This document shows, piece after piece, positions 11,946 to 24,200 of a stretch of DNA of 64,000 nt (the stretch's first letter is position 1; each line of letters opens with the position of its first letter). The DNA is from Megalobrama amblycephala. Its lineage: Eukaryota > Chordata > Actinopteri > Cypriniformes > Xenocyprididae. The notes beneath the pieces are model-generated. The model did not search any database, was not told the origin of the DNA, and saw only the letters and a program-made list of their open reading frames with translations. The DNA is taken from positions 3,340,172 to 3,404,171 of the forward strand of contig NC_063063.1 of the NCBI RefSeq assembly GCF_018812025.1, in the 5' to 3' direction. The position numbers and the translations under genes are program-made.

Positions 11946-12295
11946 AGTTGCCCATTTACGACGGACAAAGTTGGCAGTTTGCACTTGGGATATTTTATGG
12001 GTGAAATGGTGTAATGGTTTTGTTCCGAGAGCAGTAATAGCTGTAATCTGTGGTGGAACAATGTGAACATCAAACTATTGTCAAAAACTTTTACTTTTGA
12101 GTTCTTGTTTACTGAGGTTAAGAGAAAGTAGAAAACCATCTGTGTGTTGCTGTCTTTTATGGCTGTATGGGCTGTTGCATTCTGGGTATTCTGTGAAGAG
12201 TTTTGTTCAGCTTGTGGAATGCCAGTAATCTGGATGTGATCTCTTCCAAGTGCTGAGCTCATCGTTTCACTGAAGCCTTCATCACACAGTGTTGG
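11946..12295. other. Intron sequence without recognised gene
   Basis: No exon or repeat was recognised. It leads into the pyrimidine-rich array. Confidence 0.4.
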
Positions 12296-13275
12296 TTTGA
12301 TTTCCTCTTCTTCCTCCTCCATATTTCATTTTCTCTCTCCTTCTCTTTCCTTTTCCCTCTCCTTCCTTCCTTCCTTCCTTCACCATCTTATCATTATTCC
12401 CTTTTCTCTTCCTCTTCCTCTTCCTCTTCATGTTCATTTCCATCCATCCATCCATCCATCCATCCATCCATCCATCCATCCATCCATCCATCCATCCATC
12501 CATCCATCCATCCATCCATCCATCCATCGTGTCCCCTTCTTCCTCTTCCTGTTCATTTCTTTCCTTCTTTACTTCATCTTTATGATTCTCTCCATCCATC
12601 CATCCATCCATCCATTGTGTCCCCTTCTTCCTCTTCCTGTTCGTTTCCTTCCTTCATCTTTGTGAATCTCTCCCTCTTCCCATCCTTCCATCCAGCCATC
12701 CATCCATCCATCGTGTCCCCTTCTTCCTCTTCCTGTTCACTTCCTTCCTTCTTTACTTCATCTTTGTGATTCCATCCATCCATCCATCCTTCCATCCATC
12801 CATCCTTCCATCCATCCATCCATCCATCCATCCATCCATCCATCCATCCATCCATCCATCCATCCATCCATCCATCCATCCAACATGTCCCCTTCTTCCT
12901 CTTCCTGTTCATTTCCTTCCTTCTTTACTTCATCTTCACGATTCTCTCCCTGTTCCCATCCATCCATCCTCATCTTTTTTTCCTCTTTCTGTTCACTTCC
13001 TTCCTTCTTTACTTCATCTTTGTGAATCTCTCCCTCTTCTCATCCTTCCATCCATCCATCCTCATCTTTTTTCCTTTTCCTGTTCCCATCCATCCATCCA
13101 TCCATCCATCCATCCATCCATCCATCCATCCATCCATCCATCCATCCATCCATCCATCCATCCATCCATCCATCCATCTTCCCTTTTACCTCTTCCTGTT
13201 CATTTCCTCTGCTTCATTTTTTCATTTTCTTCTTCTCTCTCCTTGTCCTTCCTTCCTTCCTTCCTTCCTATCCCT
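12296..13275. repeat. Compound CCAT / TTCC satellite-like array
   Basis: At least five CCAT runs (main ones 12440-12528, 12771-12883 and 13087-13178) alternate with a linker of about 60-70 bp built from CTTCTTCCTCTTCCTGTTCA, CCTTCTTTACTTCATCTTT and CTCTCCCTCTTC. The linker recurs about six times with small changes, so the array is a higher-order repeat of microsatellite plus spacer. The plus strand is almost purely pyrimidine apart from the A of CCAT. Long open frames (HPSI or MDGW repeats) are artefacts of the 4-bp unit. Confidence 0.93.
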
Positions 13276-14884
13276 GTACGTCTTCATTCTCCACTGTACC
13301 TTTTCCCTCCCCTTCTTTGCTTACTTCTTTCTTCAATCCTTTCTTCCTGTTTTTTTCCATGTTGATTTGATCTCAACTCCAGTCAAAAGGTGAGGTTTGA
13401 ATGATAAGTGGCAGGTCTGGGTATCAACTGAAGGAATGACACATGCTATATCTCATTACCCCATGTGTTAACCTGCCCTTATCTCTCCTCATTAGCGTCT
13501 CAAAGGCTATTTTCTCTAGTCTGCCCCACGGGTCCCATAATAATGCAAATTACTGTATTATTTTTTCGCTTCATTTGCTGCCGGCATGCTGGGTGGATGC
13601 TGGTCACTTGTTCAGTTTCTGCATTTTATAGCTGTCAGAGCGACACTCCACTTTTAATGGCTCTCCCAAAATACTCACTGCTTGTTTGATTTCTCTCTTT
13701 GCCATATGATGGATGGTTGCCATATATTTTTGTATAAATTGTATAAAATAAATATATATATATAACAAACACTCCAAGCAAAACTCTAAAAACAAACTTG
13801 CTTACAGAGAGAACTGTTCTTTTAGTTGTTGTTAATATGCATCCCAATGTATGTGACCAGAATGAATTAGCCTGTTTGTAGTGTCTCCTATTTCACTCCT
13901 GCTCACAGATGTGCAATTAAAATGCTTTCATCTGACTGCATCAAAGAGAGAGCAGGCTGGAGAACACAACATCTTCAAATGGCAACCCTTGAGTCCTCAT
14001 CTTGCATAACTTTACAGCTCACAGACACTTGATCTCATTGCTCATACATATTCTTTCCGTAATAGAAAAGAAAAAATGCCCTATGATTTCCGTGACAGGG
14101 ACCCATGAAAACGCAGATCGAATCGCAGAATCCAGTCATGGAAATGGAATTTGCTGTATAATGCAGAATGTCACGGAATCTGTAATTTTGTTAAACTTAA
14201 AAAAAATTGTGTTAAATGATTTGTTTCTTGATTTCAACAAATGAGACATGCTATTTGACATGATATTCACATGCTTTTTGATTACTAAAATTTAATTTAA
14301 CCATTAAAATGGAATGCAGAAAAATTAAAAAAAAGAATTTGGGGAGTTGTGACTATAGATTGTTTCTCTCTCCTTTTAGACATTGATCCGTCTCCAGTTA
14401 GGATCTTTGTGTGAGATGAATCATTTGTTTCAGTCCATGTCTTGGTGTCTTCGGTGTTGTGATATCTTTATCTGACCCTGTCTGGCATCTGTCTAGCTCA
14501 ATAACACACAGTAGCAGCCAGACACTGGTTAGAAGAGACGTAAGCAGGGCTTTCAGTGCTTGGGCTATTTCCCGCTGCTGCACCTTTTAGGTCACATACT
14601 AATCAGGGTTTTTCATACATTATTAAAACGATAAGCCTTGAGAGGATATATGTTACAGCCAAAGCTGTCTTAACCACAATATGGAAAAACAAAACAAAAC
14701 AAAAAACATAGGTTTTCAAAAATAATTAAATGTATTCAGATTAAAAAAAAACTTTTAGAAAGGCCAGCAAATATTTTTTGTGGGTGCTGCTCTGTACATT
14801 TAGCATGCAATTTTAGCCATCTTCTTCAGATTTTTTTTTATTTCTCTCATCAAACCCAGCATCATACTCATCCTCTGTCATCTT
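13276..14884. other. Intron sequence without recognised gene
   Basis: Contains a short TA run near 13750 and ordinary AT-rich DNA. No exon was recognised; the frames present are short and not protein-like. Confidence 0.45.
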
Positions 14885-17030
14885 TCACTTGTTACGTGCA
14901 TTAAGGCCCTTAAAAATAGACAGAGTTGAGGCAGCTTGAATATGAATTGGGAGACTACTCCACAACTTAGAAAAGCCAACAAAAGAAAAAGCACGATCAC
15001 CTCTGATTTTGAGATGTGCCTTGGGAACTTGCGATAAACCAGAATCAGCCGATCTGAGTGCTCTTGATTGTGTATGGATGTAGCAAATCAGCCTGATTAT
15101 AAAGAGATTTATAGACAAACAATACAATTTTAAAGTCAATTCTATATTTGACTGGCAGCCAATGCAATGAAATCAAAACTGGTGTAATAGATTCGTGTTT
15201 ACGCTTCCCACAAAGAAGCCGAGCCGCTGCATTCTGAACCAACTGCAGACGTGAAACACATGAGTGAGGAGCACTGATAAACAATGAGTTGCAATCCGAG
15301 CGAGATGTTACAAAAGCATGCATAACCATTTCAAGCTTCTTTAGAGACAAAAATGGCTTCACCTTCGTCAGGAGACAAAGATGATAAAAACAGGACTTGA
15401 CCAAAGCACTTATCTGTTTATCAAATTTAAGATTATTATCAAACGAAACACCTACATTTCTTACACATGTAGTGCTGTATGGAGTAAGAAGTTCTGAATC
15501 GAAATCATGTACACAGTGGTCATTTGAGCCAAACAAAATAAATTCAGTTTTACTCTCATTGAGGCTTAAAGGGATAGTTCACCCAAAAATGAAAATGTTA
15601 TGTTTATCTGCTTACCCCCAGGGCATCCAAGATGTAGGTGACTTTGTTTCTTCAGTAGAACACAAATGATGATTTTTAACTCCAACCGTTGCAGTCAGTC
15701 GTATAATGCATGTCAATGGGAACTTCATCTATAAGAGTAAAAAAAACCATACACAGACAAATCCAAATTAAACCCTGTGGCTCGTGACGACACATTGATG
15801 TCCTAAGACATGAAACGATCGGTTTGTGTGAGAAACCGAACAGTATTTATATCATTTTTTACCTCTAATACACCACTTTGTCCAACTGCCCTCCACATCC
15901 AGTTAGTGAGGTCAAAAAACACGTTCTGATGATGGAACTGATGTCTCACGCTTTGCTTCAATGAGAGCGAGACATCACTTCAGTCAGCAGAGCGTGTTCA
16001 GACCTCACTAACCGGAGGCTCAAAGCGGTTGCACATAGTGGTGTTTTAGAGGTAAAAAATGATATAAATACTGTTCGGTTTCTCGCACAAACCGATCGTT
16101 TTGTGTCTTAGGACATCAGTGTGTCATCACGAGCCGCAGGGTTTAATTTGGATTTGTCTGTGCATGTTTTTTTTTGACTCTTATAGACGAAGTTCCCATT
16201 GACATGCATTATGCGACTGACAGATGGCAACGGTTGTAGTTAAAAAACATCATTTGTGTTCTACTGAAGAAACAAAGTCACCTACATCTTGAATGCCCTG
16301 GGGGTAAGCAGATAAACATTTTCATTTTTGGGTAAACTATCCCTTTAAAAAATTACTTGCAAGCCAAAGTTTGTCTAAACAATCTAAAATAGGCTTTAAA
16401 GCCTGTTTAGGGGATATAAATGTGTGTGTTGTCAGCATACAGATGAAAAGAGACCCCATACTTATTAAAGATAGATCCTAGAGGAAGCATATAAAGGGAA
16501 AACGGTACCGGACCGAGAATCGAGCCCTGAGGGACACCAGACTTTAAATGTATTTCAGATGAGGATTGGTTTCCAATGCGAACAACATACCTCCCATTAG
16601 TGAGATAAGAATGAAACCACAGCAACACCGTGCCCTGAAGGCCAACACATGTTTCAAGATGTGATATAAGTGTATTATGGTCAACTAAGTCAAAGGCAGA
16701 TCTGAGGTCTAACAGAACCAGAGCCATAAACTGCCCAGAGTCAGTGATCAGCATGATATCATTCAGAACTTGTAAAAGAGCTGACGCAGAACTGTGACAG
16801 GATTTAAAACCAGATTGAAATTTTTCAGAGATTGAATTAATAGTCAAGTAAGATTGAAGTTGATTTAGAACCACTTTCTCTAAGATTTTAGGAAAAAAAA
16901 AGACAAGTTTGAAATAGGACGAAAGTAAGCTGGTAATGCAGGATCCAAGCTAGGTTTTTTTTAAGATGAGGCCGCACCGTCGCAAGTTTAAAGTCGCCAG
17001 GTACTGTGCCAGTATAGAGACATGTCACCT
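14885..17030 (-). mobile_element. L2/CR1-like LINE fragment, split by a fold-back insertion
   Basis: Minus-strand reverse transcriptase sequence runs from about 17030 (VPGDFKLATVRP-like) through LLDLRSAFDLVDHNTL, SGVPQGSILGPVPFSLYML and the catalytic YADN at 16428-16439. It resumes past the insertion at 15566-16348 with LNESKTEFILFGSND, NVGVSFDNNLKFDKQIS and RLQLVQNAAARLLCG. It ends around RAFSFVGFSKLWSSLP near 14950. The active-site motif should be YADD, and the second aspartate is now asparagine. Stops and frame changes are also present, so the element is inactive. It lacks the 5' endonuclease region. Confidence 0.9.
15566..16348. mobile_element. Palindromic TTAA fold-back element inserted in the LINE (783 bp)
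   Basis: TTAA borders both ends (15566-15569 and 16345-16348). The ends read AAGGGATAGTTCACCCAAAA and its inverse, and the two halves are inverted copies of each other almost to the centre near 15955. Removing it rejoins the LINE reading frame (WLASNFL to LNESKTEF). No coding capacity. It resembles the short inverted-repeat elements known from teleosts (Angel-like), but the family name is not certain. Confidence 0.88.
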
Positions 17031-17064
17031 TATAGTAGAAAATGAAGTTGTAATTCTAATTGAA

Positions 17065-17205
17065 AGCGACACTGACACTGTTTTTAATGTTTAGTATTGT
17101 AAAACTTCTTGCTTTTAAACAATCTATCGTATAAAGTGGTATAAATAAACAGGACGTGACTGGAGTGCCGAATTGCAGAGCTGGTGCACTTCCATATTAT
17201 TATTT
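17065..17205. repeat. Interspersed fragment shared with 33985-34125
   Basis: ACACTGTTTTTAATGTTTAG, AACAATCTATCGTATAAAGT and ACGTGACTGGAGTGCC recur with moderate divergence inside the element at 33640-34352. This copy follows the LINE directly. It is a fragment of the same hAT-like family or of one captured by it. Confidence 0.65.
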
Positions 17206-17330
17206 TTTTTCCATTCAAAGGAAGTCAATGGTTTCCATCAACTGTTTGGTTACAAACACTCTTCAAAATATCTTATGTGTTCAGCAGAAGAAGGAAATGA
17301 TGACAGAATTTTCATTTTTGGGTGAACTAT

Positions 17331-17853
17331 AGGGGTGCAACGGATCGTACTTGATCCGTGATCCGTATGAACCAGGCCCCACGGTTTGGAATGCATGTGA
17401 TTCATGGATTAATTGCATTTAAACATAGTGAAAGTATATTATTTGCAATATTTAAAAAAAACTCAAGCATTTTTAAACAATTCAAATGCAAGAAGAGGCA
17501 AAAGAGACCTTGATTCGCTATTGGGATCCCAAAGTAATAAATTGGAAGCAAAGTTACATTTTGTCTTAAAATACCCCATTTTTATTTGTATCCCTCCCAT
17601 CCATCCATCCATCCATCCATCCATCCATCCATCCATCCATCCATCCATCCATCCATCCATCCATCCATCCATCCATCCATCCATCCATCCATCCATCCAT
17701 CCATCCATCCATCCATCCATCCATCCATCCATCCATCCATCCATCCATCCATCCATCCATCCATCCATCCATCCATCCATCCATCCATCCATCCATCCGT
17801 GATTTGAAAACCATAATATGATCCGAACCGTGAGTTTGGTGATCTGTTGCACC
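17331..17853. mobile_element. hAT-like element carrying a 200-bp CCAT array, inside a fold-back copy
   Basis: The left end AGGGGTGCAACGGATC and the right end GATCTGTTGCACC form inverted repeats. The flanks, TTTTTGGGTGAACTAT before and AACTATCCCTTTAA after, are one fold-back-family end split by the insertion. The interior carries ATCCGAACCGTGAG-type sequence and the CCAT run. The right end is slightly eroded. Confidence 0.72.
17597..17798 (+). repeat. Uninterrupted (CCAT)n microsatellite, about 50 units
   Basis: Roughly 202 bp of CCAT follow one another with no visible interruption. The absence of point changes suggests recent expansion. Long HPSI/MDGW frames across it are artefacts. Confidence 0.97.
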
Positions 17854-17866
17854 AACTATCCCTTTA

Positions 17867-19096
17867 AGTAAGAACGGTGTAGTTTTATTGAAATACTTCT
17901 TTTCATTCACTGCAACAGCTGTTTAAATGCACTAATTTTTGATATTTTTATTCTGGATCTATCATGTGCATTTCACAGCATTGAGTTTGAATTTTTAATA
18001 TGCTTGTGTGTAAGATTTCATCTTGGAGTTCCTTTTGAGTTTTACTTCTTTTTGTTTTAGTCAGAGTTTGGTCATTTATCAGAGGCATTGAGCACTTCAG
18101 AAAGGAGCTAATCTATGTTTAATGAATGGAGAGCTGGGGAAAACGTTCAGTCGTCAGTCATTATGTCATAAGCTGTGTTCGAAAATGCCACAGAGTGAAG
18201 CTCGGTCTTAAAGGGTAATGAAGATTTGTTGTTTCCCCCGTAATATATTATAATGTCTTTTTCCATACCTGGATCAGCTTCGCTGCTCAGTTTGGAGGTG
18301 TCTCCCTTTTCTCAGTTGGGACATTTCATTATGGTATAGATTTGTTTGGGTGTCATGGTTGTCCACATCAGCTGAACTTGTGTCAGTCATGGACTGGTGT
18401 TAACATCTATTTCAGGTGGTCTGACCGCAAGTGCAGAGCACATTTTGAGCTGTCCAAAACGCTTTGTGTTCCTATTACTCAAAACACATTTGTAGGTAGT
18501 CAAAAATGTAACCACTTTGCATTTGTAGTGTAAACGGCAATGTTTCCTCAGTGTGTTTTGGACCACCTATTATTGAAATGCTTTAGACATTTTTTATTAA
18601 AGCATCATTTAAGCAGCAAAAGTTTAATCAAGATATTTGATTATCATATATTAATGTTTTTGAGATGCATCAAACCGCATACAAAATTTCTTTTACTACA
18701 CTAAAAAAGGCAGTAGTGTAGGATTTAACATTAACAATTTTCACCCAGAAACTGCTAGTAAATTTTACAAATATTTACAAAGAAAAGATAAGTAACACAT
18801 TGAATTAAACATGACATTTTTTAAGGAAAGACTGAAATAATATTTCTTATAAACTGCACTCCAATAATCTTTGGAGAATCTTTTTTTTTTTTTTTTTTTT
18901 TTACAGTGTAATTGCACTGTTTAAATACTGCATTTTTAAGTAAAATCAAAATGTTACGACACTCATTGACAATAATAACTCAAATAAATGACAAACATTT
19001 TAGTGACAAACGATTTTGCATTTTCTTTTAATGTAATTTTTCAATTTTTCTTTTTTTAATTTTGGGAACAACATGTTGCTTTTATAATGTCATGCT
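17867..19096. other. Intron sequence without recognised gene
   Basis: AT-rich intron with a T-run at about 18882-18902. No exon was recognised and no clear transposon ends were found. Confidence 0.45.
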
Positions 19097-19574
19097 TACC
19101 ATATTTTCCTGAAACATGTTGCGACTTGTATTGCTAAGCGACTGATATTGCAATGAATGCAATTAATGACAAACATGAAAAACACACATTTGTATTTGTC
19201 GAATGAGAGACACATGAACCCAAGTTTATTTGTCCAGTGCATTTCCCACACACCAATAGTTTCAGTTTCACTTTAAATAAATTTGTTTAGGCTTGGTGTT
19301 TATAATAATTATTTATAATGAATGCCACTATAATTTATGTTTGTTTTATATTTGCATGTGTCATTCCTGTTCTGTTCTGAATAACGTTAAATTTAAAAGA
19401 TTTATTGTGGAGTGATTGGAACTAAAATAAATGTTTATAGTGTTTGTAAACATTTTGTTTTATTTACTGGGGTTTACATTATTTCTAAAATGTGATTTAT
19501 ACACCGATGTGACTTTTTCTCTCTAATCATTGCAATTTTGACCCGGTGTGACTTATGTTTCAGAAAATACAGTA
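19097..19574. mobile_element. MITE with GTATTTTC-type inverted ends
   Basis: The left end TACCATATTTTCCTGAAACA matches the reverse complement of the right end (TACTGTATTTTCTGAAACAT) apart from a few changes. At 478 bp with no coding capacity, it is a non-autonomous DNA element; the superfamily is unclear. Confidence 0.6.
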
Positions 19575-20483
19575 ATATTTTTTTTCTCACAGTGTCAATG
19601 AGTCTGTATACATAGTATACATATTTTAATAAGGCCAATCATCATATTTGGGGGCCTTGTCATTAAAAACCCCTATTATAGTCAAGCCACATGGGAAAAC
19701 ATTAGGCATCCATTTAATCTGAACCTCCATTATAACTCGGGTCTATGAATTCAATTTATTATTCATTGAGTGAAAAGGCAAATCAAGTAGTTCAGTGGAA
19801 TAAATCAAATTTCTTTCATGGCCATTCTTAAGTAAATTGTAATGTACTTAAGAATGAATTAACACACCCTGGAGCATCACGGCGGATACATTCAAATGTC
19901 TTAATAGCTCAACTAGGGCTTTAACACAATTCTGCATTGGTTCCACAGTCTCAAGGTAAGAGATGATGCCAGTTGCCTCAGGTTTGTGAGGACGGCGGTC
20001 TCTCTCAGCACAATGGTGCTGGTGAATTGCTAATGGAAACTCATCTTTGCAGCTTGTCTTTATAATTGTTTACAGGGTAAACCTGGAGCTTTCAGAGATG
20101 TCCCCCACAACCTCAAAGTGTAGTAGGAGTCCAGAAGAGCTTGTGGAAAATGGATAAAGTGCTTGTGTATAACAGCTGAAGGTCTTTGAAGTGTTGTCCA
20201 ATTTCAAAGCAATTTCAGGCAGACGGGCTTCCTGCTGTCGTGCGCAAAAACATGAGGTGATGCTGAGCCTTCAGTCGGCCCGTTTGATTAAGATAAACAT
20301 CTTTAAAAAGGCTGATGTGTGTGATGCAAGAGTATGAATTGATGCTTTTTTAAATTGAATTTCGTACATTTCTTGTACGGTTAATCAAACATGCTGAGAA
20401 AAGCCCGCAAATATTTTACAAGCAATTATGAACCGTTTTATTTTAGTATTGTTTATATAGTAATATTTAGAATTAGCTTTTCT
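19575..20483. other. Intron sequence without recognised gene
   Basis: Single-copy-looking intron. The segment about 19850-20330 is less AT-rich and non-repetitive, but shows no open frame with coding character. Confidence 0.45.
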
Positions 20484-21207
20484 TTAAAGGTGCCCTAGAA
20501 TTGAAAATTGAATTTACCTCAGCATAGTTAAATAATTGAGTTCTGTACATGGAAATGACATACAGTGAGTCTCAAACTCCATTGTTTCCTCCTTCTTATG
20601 TAAATCTAATTTGTTTAAAAGACCTCTGAAGAACAGGCGAATCTCAACATAACACCGACTGTTACGTAACAGTCGGGATCATTAATATGTACGCCCCCAA
20701 TATTTGCATATACCAGCCCATGTTCAAGGCATTAGACAAGCCAGTATTAATGTCTGGATCTGTGCACAGCCGAACCAACAGACGTTATTCAGGTAAGCAA
20801 GAAAAGACAATAGCGAAAAATGGCAGATGGAGCAATAATAACTGACATGATCCATGATATCATGATATTTTTAGTGATATTTGTAAATTGTCTTTCTAAA
20901 TGTTTCGTTAGCATAAACCGTCGCTATTTTCATTATTAAACACTTGCAGTTGTATAATTCATAAACACAACTTCATTCTTTATAAATCTCTCTAATGTAC
21001 TGTTAAATGTAATACATCAAAATAAATACTATACTCACATAATGGTTAAAGTTACCATTGTTTATTACTGTATTCATGGAGACGAGGATTTAAAGGGGAG
21101 CCGTCGTTATTTTCATTATTAAACACTTGCAGTCTGTATAATGCATAAACACAACTTCATTCTTTATAAATCTCTCCAACAGAGTAGCATTAGCCCGTTA
21201 GATGTCC
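20484..21207. mobile_element. Partial TTAA element of the AGGTGCCCTAGAAT family
   Basis: It begins TTAAAGGTGCCCTAGAATTG and runs in inverse orientation to the complete copy at 39648-40613, sharing for example GGCAGATGGAGCAATAATAA and TTACGTAACAGTCGGGATCA. A block with AACACTTGCAGT occurs twice within it (about 20920 and 21110). The right side is interrupted by the fold-back element at 21208. Confidence 0.75.
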
Positions 21208-21989
21208 TTAAAGGGTTAGTTCACCCAAAAATGAAAATTCTGTCATTAATTACTCACCCTCATGCCGTTCCACACCCTGTAAGACCTTCGTTCATCTTCG
21301 GAATACAAATTAAGATATTTTAGTTGAAATACAATGGCTCCGCGAGGCCTCCATAGGGAGCAATAACATTTCCTCTCTCAAGATCCATAAAGGCACTAAA
21401 AACATATTTAAATCAGTTCATGTGAGTACAGTGGTTCAATATTAATATTATAAAGCCATGAGAATATTTTTGGAACGCCAAAAAAAGCAAAATAACGACT
21501 TATTTAGTGATGGCTGATTTCAAAACACTGCTTCAGTAAATGAATCAGTGTATCGAATCTGCTGTTCGGAGTGCCAAATTCACGTGATTTCAGCCGTTGG
21601 CAGTTTGACACACGATCTGAATCATGATTCGACACGCTGATTCATTTGTGCTCCGATGCTTCCTGAAGCAGTGTTTTGAAATCAGCCATCACTAAATAAG
21701 TCGTTATTTTGTTTTTTTGGCGCTCCAAAAATATTCTCGTCACTTTATAATATTAATATTGAACCACTGTACTCACATGAACTGATTTAAATATGTTTTT
21801 AGTACCTTTATGGATCTTGAGAGAGGAAATGTCATTGCTCCCTATGGAGGCCTCGCAGAGCCATTGTATTTCAACTAAAATATCTTAATTTGTATTCTGA
21901 AGATTAACGAAGGTCTTACGGGTGTGGAACGGCATGAGGGTGAGTAATTAATGACAGAATTTTCATTTTTGGGTGAACTAACCCTTTAA
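21208..21989. mobile_element. Palindromic TTAA fold-back element, 782 bp
   Basis: TTAA borders both ends, with AAGGGTTAGTTCACCCAAAA at the left and its exact inverse at the right. Each half (about 370 bp) is nearly identical to the inverse of the other; examples are ATGGCTCCGCGAGGCCTCCA against TGGAGGCCTCGCAGAGCCAT and CAAAACACTGCTTCA on both sides. The centre is near 21598. No coding capacity. Confidence 0.92.
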
Positions 21990-22483
21990 TGTTGTGGTTT
22001 AGACACTATTACAAGAGAGGTATAAACCGAAAATCACACCATATGTCAGATGTGGTCCTTACGTTATAAAGAGGAGCGATTTTTCTACTGAATTGGAATA
22101 TTTGCCTGTCATTGAGATGGTAAACAAATTCTCCAGTGCCCGGTTACGTAAAGCACTTTAAGTTTTTCTCTCAAGTATGTGACTAAAGGCGTGATTTTCC
22201 CCTTACCTATGGGAATGACTTGAGGGTGTTGCATTTAATGTCTTTGATATAATCCCTTAAACAGTTCTCTAAGTGTTTTACGACAGCGACCCAGGTTTTG
22301 CTGTTATAAAATTCTATTGTTGCCAATGATAGGGAATGCTAAGTATGTAATTTGATCAATGTTTATGTGAATAAATGCTTAAATTAAAATGTTTATCATA
22401 GAAAGTGGCTGATCATGTCTCGCTCCGTGTAACACTTAAGGTGAAGTTTTCCAAAACGTATGTTATACTAAGGAAAATTACAC

Positions 22484-22924
22484 TTAAAGGGTTAGTTCAC
22501 CCAAAAATGAAAATTCTGTCATTAATTACTCACCCTCATGTCGTTCCACACCTGTAAGACCTTCGGTCATCTTCAGAACACAAATTAAGATATTTTTGAT
22601 GAAATCCGACGGCTCAGTGAGGCCTCCATTGATAGCAAAATAATTAACTCTTTCAAATGCCCAGAAAGCTACTAAAGACATTTAAAACGGTTTATGTGAC
22701 TACAGTGGTTCAACCTTAATGTTATGAAGTGATGAGAATACTTTTTGTGCACCAAGAAAACAAAATAGCGACTTTTATTCAACAATATCTAGTGATGGGC
22801 GATTTCAAAACACTGCTTCATGAAGCTTTACGAATCTTCTATGAAAGGTCTTACAGGTGTGGAATAACATGAGGATGAGTAATTAATGACAGAATTTTCA
22901 TTTTTGGGTGAACTAACCCTTTAA
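22484..22924. mobile_element. TTAA fold-back element with internal deletion, 441 bp
   Basis: It has the same ends as the element at 21208 and TTAA at 22484-22487 and 22921-22924. The left arm is long (to about 22835), while the right arm keeps only about 80 bp, so the palindrome is lopsided, probably by internal deletion. Confidence 0.88.
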
Positions 22925-23214
22925 GGTGCTTTATTCAACCGGGCATGGACATCCTTCTCTCCAGAAAAAGTAATGAAAGCATACAAAACTATGGAGGCAT
23001 ACTTTTTTTTTAGTGGTTGCATATGCAAGTTGTATTAACAAAGTGGTCACTTTTTCCTGCTTTTTTCACTAAATTTCTTGCATTTTTTTCCTTCTGATGA
23101 ACAACAACTTTTGGTACACAATAAAAGTTCCTTGTGGTTAAAAAGATAACATAAACGACACAAAACATAGGCATTTCATAGTGCTTCCCTATGTACAAAA
23201 TCACTTCCTGCCCT

Positions 23215-23835
23215 CCATCTGCATTTTGTGAAGAGCATTGCAGTAATCAAGCCTAGAAATGACCAGGGCTTGGATGAGAAGTTGTGTTGCATGCTCTGTC
23301 AGAAAAGGCCTGATCTTCCTGATGTTGTGTAGTGCAAATCTGCATGACCAGGCTTTCTTTGCAATGTGGTCTTTGACGGTCAGTTGGTCCTCAGAGATTG
23401 CTCCCCGATTTCTGGCCGACCTTGATGAGGTAATTGATGATGTACGGTGAAATCATGCTGTGCAGTCGGATTGGTAGGGAAGACAAGAAGCTCAGTCTTT
23501 TCCAGGTTGAGCTGCAGGTGATGTTCTTTCATTCATGCTGAGATACTCGCCAGACAGCTTGAGATTCGTGCAGCTACTGTGGGGGATCATCTGGTTGAAA
23601 TGAAAGGTAGAGCTGTGTGTCATCAGCATAGCAATGGTAGGAGAAACCATGTGCCTGTATGGAGAGGAGAGGTCCGAAAACTGAACCCTGAGGGACCCTG
23701 TGATTGGTTGATGTGCTTTGGATACCTTCCCTATCCAGGCAACCCTGAAAGACCGACCTGTGAGATAGGATTCAAACCAGTCAAGTTTCTGTGATGAGAG
23801 GGTGGACAGAAGGAGCTGATGATTCACAAACCTAT
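23215..23835 (-). mobile_element. L2-like LINE reverse transcriptase fragment
   Basis: Minus-strand pieces read [15 protein letters not shown], then in another frame a CYADDTQLY active-site block at about 23610-23635 (YADD at 23619-23630). Downstream come antisense equivalents of LNLEKTELLVFP-like and C-terminal LINE sequence. Several frame changes separate the parts. The catalytic YADD is kept, unlike in the 14.9-kb LINE. It is truncated at both ends. Confidence 0.82.
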
Positions 23836-23959
23836 TTATATCAGTTAGATGCCATGGCAGAATTTCTCATTTTAATTTTTTAAAGTTTTCATATAATATT
23901 GGTTTTGTTTTTTCTCAGTCTTATATCCATTACCACTTTCATTCAGTTTTATTTAACTG

Positions 23960-24200
<241 letters not shown>

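Noticed and set aside
12282..13393. Long open frames of HPSI or MDGW repeats
   Set aside because: They are translations of the CCAT tetranucleotide, which is open in all frames. They have no start context or splice support.
17413..17910. Several frames over 100 codons on both strands
   Set aside because: Same CCAT artefact, within the hAT-like insertion.
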